Source: Peptoniphilus sp. (GTDB taxonomy: Bacteria > Bacillota > Clostridia > Tissierellales > Peptoniphilaceae). From it: a stretch of 18,050 nt of DNA. This document shows positions 13,105 through 18,050 of this stretch, piece by piece; within the stretch, counting starts at the first letter, position 1, and every line of letters starts with the position of its first letter. A model generated the notes under the pieces. That model was not told the DNA's origin and ran no database searches. It was given only the letters and a program-made list of their open reading frames with translations. The position numbers and the translations under genes were made by a program. The DNA lies in contig JASBZH010000029.1 of assembly GCA_029983555.1 (NCBI GenBank), forward strand, positions 1 to 18,050, written 5' to 3'.

Positions 13105-15996
13105 ATGAAGAATTATGAACTAATTGAAGAAAAATATATAGATGAAGTCTCCTCAAATTGTAAAGTTTATACTCATACAAATACTGGAGCAAAAGTTTTA
13201 ACACTTTCTAACGACGATAACAACAAAGCCTTTGGAATTGGATTTAGAACTCCACCAGTAAGAGGCAACGGAGTTTGTCACATCGTAGAACACTGCGTGT
13301 TGTCTGGTTCTAGAAAATATAAAACTAAAGAGCCATTTATGGATTTAATTAAATCAAGTCAACAGACTTTTTTAAATGCGATGACCTTCCCAGATAAGAC
13401 AATTTATCCTATTTCAAGCAGAAATAAAAAGGATTTTTATAACTTGATGGATGTATATTTGGATGCGGTTTTTTATCCAATGATGCACGAAGAAGAAAAG
13501 ATTTTTCTTCAAGAAGGATGGCATTATGAGATAAAAGATAGAGATGATGATCTAAAATATAATGGAGTCGTTTATAACGAGATGAAGGGAGTTTATTCAT
13601 CTGCTGAAAATATAGTTGCTGATGAAATGAGTTTTAATCTTCACGAAAACTCAAGCTATGGCGTTGATTCTGGTGGAGACCCAGCTCTTATACCGACACT
13701 TTCATATGAAGAATTTAAAAATTATCACAAAAAATATTATCACCCAAGCAATTCATATATTTATTTATACGGTGACTTGGATATGGAAGAAGCTTTAGAG
13801 TTTATTGATAAAAATTATTTGAGCGATTTTGAAAAGATTAATTTAAATTCTGAAATTATTTTAAATGAAGAATATCAAAAGGTTAAAGACGTCGACATAA
13901 CTTTTTCTGCTTCAAAAGAAGAAGTGACAGAAAATTCAGATTTCTTGGCGCGTGGCTGGACTATTGGATATCAAACTTCTAAGATGGATGTATTTATGCG
14001 CGACTTTTTGACTTCAGTTTTGATAGAATCAGAATCTGCACCTCTAAAAAGGGCAATTTTAGACGCAGGTATAGGTGAAGATGTTTATACAGAGACTTCA
14101 ACTTCTCTGCCTCTCGATTTATCAATTATAGTAAAAAATACAAACGCAGATAAAAAAGAAGAATTTTTAAAAATTATTGACGAAAAGTTAAGAGAACTCG
14201 TAGATAATGGAATAGATAGAGATTTATTGGATGCAACTTTAAATAGATATGAATTTATATTTAGAGAAGGCGGCGGAAACCAAAAAGCTATAATCTATTT
14301 TATAAGGGCATTAAACAGTTGGCTATATGATAAGTCACCTCTCGACTCTCTATACTATATAGATGTATTAAATGAAGTTCGTGAAAAATTAGATGACAAA
14401 TTTGTTGAAAAATATATAGAAGAAAAACTATTAAACAACAAGTATGCGCTAAATCTTGTTGCAAGTCCTGAAATAGACAAAAATGAAAAGCAAGATGAAA
14501 TAGTAAGGAAAGAGCTCGCTAAATTTAAAGAAACTTTAAGTGAAAAAGAATTAGACGAGATGATTAAAAAGAGCAATGACTTAATAAAATATCAGATGGC
14601 AGAAGATTCAGAAGAGGCAAAAAAGACTATTCCAACCCTTGAACTTTCTGATATTGATAAGGACATTACAGAATATAAAGTAGTGGAAGATGAAATTGAA
14701 GGGATAAAATATTTAAAATCAATTGAAGACACAAATAAAATTGTCTACACAGATATTTGCCACGACATTGCGTTTGTAAATGAAGATGAAATTGAAACTA
14801 TGTCTCTTTTAACATCACTACTTCCTCTAATTGATACAAAAAATTATTCTTATGAAGAGCTAAATAACGAGATTTACAAGTACACTGGAGGAATTTATTT
14901 CTCACCATCTGTATACGTAGACTCCAAGGACAACAAAAAATATTCTGTAAAATTAAATATTAAGATGAAGTCACTTGCTAAAAATGTTTCAAAGGGCTTG
15001 GAATTAATTGATGAAATTATTGAAAATTCTATACTAGATTCTAAAAAGAGAATAAAAGAGCTAATATATATAATGAAATCGAGAATTGAATCAAATATGC
15101 TCATGAATGGACATCAAATGGTAATTTCAATAGTAAAGTCATATTTTTCAGAAGGTTCAGCTTATCAATCTCACATCGGAGGCATCGACTACTATGAATT
15201 CTTAACAGATTTATTAGAAAACTTCGATGAGAGATGGGACAATTTATTAAAGGATTTTAACTCTTTGTATCAAAAATTATTCAATAGAGAAAATTTAATA
15301 ATTTCTGTAACTGGCGAAGAAAAAGATTTAGATAATATAAAAAAAGATTTTAAAGATTATATTGAAGAACTAGATTCTGAAAAGACTGTTGTTGGTAGCT
15401 TTGATTTTAAAGACAAAAACAAGAACGAAGGATATTATATAACTTCAAATGTAGTTTATGTATCCAAGGGATATGATTTAACTAAGCTTGGTCAAAAATA
15501 TGTAGGAGATTTAACAGTACTTGCAAATATATTGAATTCAAGCTTTTTGCACAATGAAATTAGGGCAAAAGGAGGAGCTTATGGTGGAGGAATAACAATT
15601 CCACGTACAGCAACTCTTGCGACTTATTCTTACAGAGATCCAAATTTAAAAAATACAGTAGAAGTGTATGATAAGATTGGAGATTTCGTAAAGAACTTAA
15701 AAATATCTGATGAAGATCTCAAAAACTTTATAATAGGCTCAATGAACACATTTGATCCTCTGCTTTCGCCAGAACAAATTGGAGAATTAAATCTAGCAAG
15801 ATACATCACAAATTTAAGTACAGAAGATGTAAAAAAATCAAAAGAAGAAGCCTTGAATACAAATGTTGAAAAATTAAGATCATTTGGCGAAGTAATTGAT
15901 AAAGCGATGAAGAAAAATTACTTGGCAGTAATAGGCAGTGAATCTAAAATAAGAGAAAACGAAGAATTATTTAAGGAAATAAAATCAATAAAATAA
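13105..15996 (+). CDS. M16C-family zinc metalloprotease (presequence protease-like)
   Basis: The 963-residue protein belongs to the insulysin/pitrilysin clan, subfamily M16C, like mitochondrial PreP/Cym1. The inverted zinc site HIVEH (His59, catalytic Glu62, His63) is intact, and the third ligand is Glu159 in YNEMKGVY, at the spacing seen in human PreP. The four M16 domains fit a full-length chain: two halves joined by a charged helical hinge (about 440-520). The GGAYGGG segment (about 829-835) near the C-terminal half is the substrate-binding counterpart. These enzymes degrade unstructured peptides in a closed chamber; there is no signal peptide, so it is probably cytoplasmic peptide clearance. 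Monocistronic, with its own strong promoter and terminator. Confidence 0.92.
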   Translation: MKNYELIEEKYIDEVSSNCKVYTHTNTGAKVLTLSNDDNNKAFGIGFRTPPVRGNGVCHIVEHCVLSGSRKYKTKEPFMDLIKSSQQTFLNAMTFPDKTIYPISSRNKKDFYNLMDVYLDAVFYPMMHEEEKIFLQEGWHYEIKDRDDDLKYNGVVYNEMKGVYSSAENIVADEMSFNLHENSSYGVDSGGDPALIPTLSYEEFKNYHKKYYHPSNSYIYLYGDLDMEEALEFIDKNYLSDFEKINLNSEIILNEEYQKVKDVDITFSASKEEVTENSDFLARGWTIGYQTSKMDVFMRDFLTSVLIESESAPLKRAILDAGIGEDVYTETSTSLPLDLSIIVKNTNADKKEEFLKIIDEKLRELVDNGIDRDLLDATLNRYEFIFREGGGNQKAIIYFIRALNSWLYDKSPLDSLYYIDVLNEVREKLDDKFVEKYIEEKLLNNKYALNLVASPEIDKNEKQDEIVRKELAKFKETLSEKELDEMIKKSNDLIKYQMAEDSEEAKKTIPTLELSDIDKDITEYKVVEDEIEGIKYLKSIEDTNKIVYTDICHDIAFVNEDEIETMSLLTSLLPLIDTKNYSYEELNNEIYKYTGGIYFSPSVYVDSKDNKKYSVKLNIKMKSLAKNVSKGLELIDEIIENSILDSKKRIKELIYIMKSRIESNMLMNGHQMVISIVKSYFSEGSAYQSHIGGIDYYEFLTDLLENFDERWDNLLKDFNSLYQKLFNRENLIISVTGEEKDLDNIKKDFKDYIEELDSEKTVVGSFDFKDKNKNEGYYITSNVVYVSKGYDLTKLGQKYVGDLTVLANILNSSFLHNEIRAKGGAYGGGITIPRTATLATYSYRDPNLKNTVEVYDKIGDFVKNLKISDEDLKNFIIGSMNTFDPLLSPEQIGELNLARYITNLSTEDVKKSKEEALNTNVEKLRSFGEVIDKAMKKNYLAVIGSESKIRENEELFKEIKSIK

Positions 15997-16003
15997 ATTT
16001 ATT

Positions 16004-16030
16004 AGAGTGCGTAAATCGCACTCTTTTTTA
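16004..16030 (+). terminator. Rho-independent terminator of the M16C protease gene
   Basis: An 8-bp GC-containing stem AGAGTGCG (16004-16011) pairs with CGCACTCT (16017-16024) around a 5-base loop, followed by TTTTTT. It begins 7 bases after the stop codon. Confidence 0.88.
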
Positions 16031-16107
16031 ATGCCTTATTAGTTTTATATTCTCTAAGTGGAGTATAAATATTATAAAGAAATGTAAATTTTAAAAAGGG
16101 AGGAATT

Positions 16108-16893
16108 ATGAGCGAGATTGATTTTAAAAATATTTTAAAAGTTATCGAAAGAGAAATGAAAGAAGCTTCTAAAATATTTTTTGAAGAAAAACCTAAAGAG
16201 AATTACAAGATGAAGGGCAAAAACGACTATGTTACTATAGTTGATTTTAAAGTGCAGGAATATTTAAAAGAAAAACTTTTAAATTTAATAGAAAACTCAT
16301 CTCTTTTGGCAGAAGAAGATGGGCTCGATAAAACTAGTTTTTCAAAATATACTTGGATTCTTGATCCTGTTGATGGGACTACAAATTTATTTCACAGCTT
16401 AGATCACTCTGTTATAAGTCTTGCTCTAATGGAAGATAGAGAAATAGTAATCGGTGCAATTTATGATCCCTTTAAAGATGAATTCTTTTCTGCGATAAAA
16501 AATAAAGGAGCATATTTAAATGGTAAAAAGATTTCTGTTTCCAATGTAGAAAAATTTGAAAATGCAATTATAGGAGTTGGAACTGGTGGATCGAGAATGG
16601 ACAGAACTGATGAAACTTTTGAAATGTTGAGATTCATTTTTGACAATACAGCTGGAATAAGAAGAATTGGTTCTGCAGCTCTTGAAACAGTCTATGTTGC
16701 CTGTGGAAGATACGACGGATTTATCGAAGACGGATTAAATATTTGGGATTATGCTGCTGGAAAAATAATTGCACAAGAAGCTGGAGCAGTAGTTTTCGAC
16801 TTTCATGGTGAAGAAATTAATACCCAGAGAAAGGGCGGAATTATCTGCGGAAATAAAATTGTAACAGACGCTCTTAAAAGATTTACTTATTAA
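16108..16893 (+). CDS. Inositol monophosphatase family protein
   Basis: The 261-residue protein has the complete metal-binding set of the Li-sensitive phosphatase family: Asp46 in TIVDFK, Glu70 in LAEEDG, the DPVDGTTN motif (86-93) with Asp86 and Asp89, and Trp213-Asp214 in NIWDYAAG. Members remove phosphate from inositol 1-phosphate, but bacterial relatives also act on 3'-phosphoadenosine 5'-phosphate, fructose 1,6-bisphosphate or NADP, and the substrate is not decided by these motifs. AGGGAGGA lies about 5 bases upstream of the ATG. It follows a terminator, so it should have its own promoter in 16031-16100, where only weak AT-rich candidates were seen. No terminator separates it from the polyphosphate genes 75 bases downstream, so read-through is possible. 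Confidence 0.9.
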   Translation: MSEIDFKNILKVIEREMKEASKIFFEEKPKENYKMKGKNDYVTIVDFKVQEYLKEKLLNLIENSSLLAEEDGLDKTSFSKYTWILDPVDGTTNLFHSLDHSVISLALMEDREIVIGAIYDPFKDEFFSAIKNKGAYLNGKKISVSNVEKFENAIIGVGTGGSRMDRTDETFEMLRFIFDNTAGIRRIGSAALETVYVACGRYDGFIEDGLNIWDYAAGKIIAQEAGAVVFDFHGEEINTQRKGGIICGNKIVTDALKRFTY

Positions 16894-16895
16894 AT

Positions 16896-16940
16896 CTTAC
16901 ACGTTCTATTTCAAAAATTTACAAAAATTTTACATTTACA
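16896..16940 (+). promoter_or_regulatory. PhoP-box-like TTTACA repeats upstream of ppx-ppk1
   Basis: TTTACA occurs at 16918-16923, 16929-16934 and 16935-16940, and CTTACA at 16896-16901. The first two perfect copies start 11 bases apart and the CTTACA copy is 22 bases before them, in phase. Bacillus PhoP boxes are TT(A/C/T)ACA repeats with about 5-base spacers. Genes for polyphosphate turnover follow, which fits Pho control, but no clear core promoter was found and AT-rich chance remains possible. Confidence 0.4.
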
Positions 16941-16968
16941 AGTTAATATCATTTGGAGGAGTTGTTAT

Positions 16969-17868
16969 ATGAGACATTCGATAGTAGATATTGGTTCAAA
17001 TACAATAAGACTTATAGTATTTGAAATTGAGAACAATGACATCAATACTGCAAAAAAAATTTTAAATAAGAAATACACTGAAGGACTTATTACTCACGTT
17101 TTTGACAGGGAGCTTTCAAATAAGGGAATTAAAAAATTAAAAAAGACCCTTTCGAGCATTCAGGTCATAGTAAATGAGTTAAATTCAGAAACTTTTTCAC
17201 CTTTCGCAACTGCGTCACTTAGAAATTTATCCAACGGAGAAGAAGTTCTAAAAGAAATAAAGGATGAACTTGGAATAGAAATTGACGTCTTATCTCAAGT
17301 TGATGAGGCTAAAATTGGAAATATTGGAATTCTTTCATCAATGGATGTTGACGAAGGAATGACTATAGATATTGGTGGTGCAAGTACCGAGATAGTTTCT
17401 TTTAAAGATAAAAAGCCGACTGATATTATAAATTTGGAATTAGGTTCCCTATTGTTATTTAACGAACATGTGGGATATGTAATGCCTAAAAAGAAAGAAA
17501 TTCACGCTATAGAGAAAAAGGTCAAGAGGAATCTTGAACTTAAAGGTCACGACATAAATGACAAAAATTTAATTGGAATAGGTGGCACAATAAGAACTGC
17601 TGGAAAGGTAATGGAAGATCTTTGGACACAAGACAATAAGCATTTTACTTTAAAAGATGTAGAACAGCTAATTAAGAGAATTAAAGACAAAGATTCCGAA
17701 ACTGCAAAGGCAATAGTAAGAGCAAATCCATCTAGAATTCACACTTTAATACCTGGAATTATAATTTTAAAAGTTGTGATGGAGAAATTAAATATTGATT
17801 CTATCGATGTTTCAGAAAGAGGATTGAGAGAAGGTTATTTAATATATAAAGTGTTAGGAGAAAACTAA
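16969..17868 (+). CDS. ppx: Ppx/GppA phosphatase family protein (exopolyphosphatase)
   Basis: The 299-residue protein has the ASKHA-fold signatures of the Ppx/GppA family: phosphate loop 1 VDIGSNTIRL (6-15), the catalytic Glu113 in VDEAKIG, phosphate loop 2 DIGGASTEI (134-142), GIGGTIRTAG (203-212) and SERGLREGYL (282-291). The family releases phosphate from polyphosphate ends or from pppGpp. Its length equals the two-domain short form without the C-terminal HD-like domain of the E. coli enzymes. GGAGGAG lies about 8 bases upstream of the ATG. ppk1 starts at the base after its stop codon, which argues for polyphosphate rather than pppGpp as main substrate. The pair would set the level of polyphosphate. 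Confidence 0.88.
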   Translation: MRHSIVDIGSNTIRLIVFEIENNDINTAKKILNKKYTEGLITHVFDRELSNKGIKKLKKTLSSIQVIVNELNSETFSPFATASLRNLSNGEEVLKEIKDELGIEIDVLSQVDEAKIGNIGILSSMDVDEGMTIDIGGASTEIVSFKDKKPTDIINLELGSLLLFNEHVGYVMPKKKEIHAIEKKVKRNLELKGHDINDKNLIGIGGTIRTAGKVMEDLWTQDNKHFTLKDVEQLIKRIKDKDSETAKAIVRANPSRIHTLIPGIIILKVVMEKLNIDSIDVSERGLREGYLIYKVLGEN

Positions 17869-18050
17869 ATGTCAAAAGATTTTTTTCAAAATAGAGAGGT
17901 TTCTTGGCTTAGATTTAACGAAAGAGTTTTGTTAGAAGCTGTAGAAGATCATGTGCCAGTTTTTGAGAAATTAAAATTTGTAAGTATATTTGTGTCTAAT
18001 TTGGACGAATTTTTTATGGTGAGAATTGGATCACTTCACGACCTTTCACT
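17869..18050 (+). CDS. ppk1: Polyphosphate kinase Ppk1 (5' part, cut by window end)
   Basis: The first 60 codons are present and open to the window edge. The start FFQNREVSWLRFNERVLLEA and the following NLDEFFMVRIG match the N-terminal domain of Ppk1, the membrane-associated enzyme that polymerises the gamma-phosphate of ATP into polyphosphate and can run backwards. The catalytic histidines lie further downstream, outside the window. The ATG begins one base after the ppx stop, and AGGAG at 17856-17860 serves as ribosome binding site from within ppx, so the two are translated from one message. Confidence 0.9.
   Translation, partial: MSKDFFQNREVSWLRFNERVLLEAVEDHVPVFEKLKFVSIFVSNLDEFFMVRIGSLHDLS

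Noticed and set aside
1..18050. CRISPR array, tRNA, rRNA, insertion sequence or prophage
   Set aside because: No regularly spaced repeats, clover-leaf sequences, transposase or phage genes were seen anywhere in the window.

Overview
The window is very AT-rich, uses Gram-positive style promoters and strong Shine-Dalgarno sites (GGAGG/AGGAGG), and is densely packed with chromosomal housekeeping genes. Gene content (clostridial-type short flavodoxin next to a DUF3793 protein, an M16C presequence-like protease, a RexB/AddB-like nuclease, PdxS with a MocR regulator, a degenerate oleate-hydratase-like protein) suggests a low-GC anaerobic Firmicute, most likely a Gram-positive anaerobic coccus of the Peptoniphilaceae/Tissierellia type. 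That placement is an inference from gene style, not from a marker gene. No rRNA, tRNA, CRISPR array, prophage or insertion sequence was seen.

Layout, left to right. 1-465 is an AT-rich stretch without a convincing gene. 501-1466 (-) is a 3-hydroxyacyl-CoA dehydrogenase family gene with its own terminator and promoter. 1618-2283 (+) is an Asp/Glu racemase family gene, convergent with pdxS (2392-3249, -), which is divergent from a MocR/PdxR-type regulator (3344-4714, +). 4748-5425 (-) is a membrane-anchored protein with two MltG/YceG-type LysM-like repeats and no catalytic domain. It is divergent from a tight three-gene operon (5486-9594, +): an RluA-family pseudouridine synthase, a RexB/AddB-like PD-(D/E)XK nuclease and 5-formyltetrahydrofolate cyclo-ligase. 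An AraC-family regulator (9658-10299, -) is divergent from flavodoxin plus DUF3793 (10409-11408, +). 11464-13002 (-) is a diverged oleate-hydratase/MCRA-like protein with a hydrophobic N-terminus. Then come three rightward units: an M16C metalloprotease (13105-15996), an inositol-monophosphatase family enzyme (16108-16893) and a polyphosphate pair, ppx/gppA (16969-17868) followed immediately by ppk1, which is cut by the window end.

The left two thirds alternate strand gene by gene. Every convergent junction has one compact hairpin that can serve both sides (2332-2370, 4725-4750, 9616-9653, 11430-11462), and the divergent junctions carry closely packed or overlapping promoters. Functional links visible from context are pdxS with its MocR regulator (vitamin B6 supply and sensing), AraC regulator with flavodoxin/DUF3793 (probably electron transfer under a regulated condition), and ppx with ppk1 (polyphosphate turnover), whose upstream region has PhoP-box-like TTTACA repeats at 11-bp spacing.

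No wholly new system stands out. The points most worth checking are the membrane-anchored oleate-hydratase relative that seems to have lost its active site, the putative Pho control of ppx-ppk1, the mutually exclusive promoters sharing one -10 palindrome at 5461-5470, and the flavodoxin-DUF3793 module.
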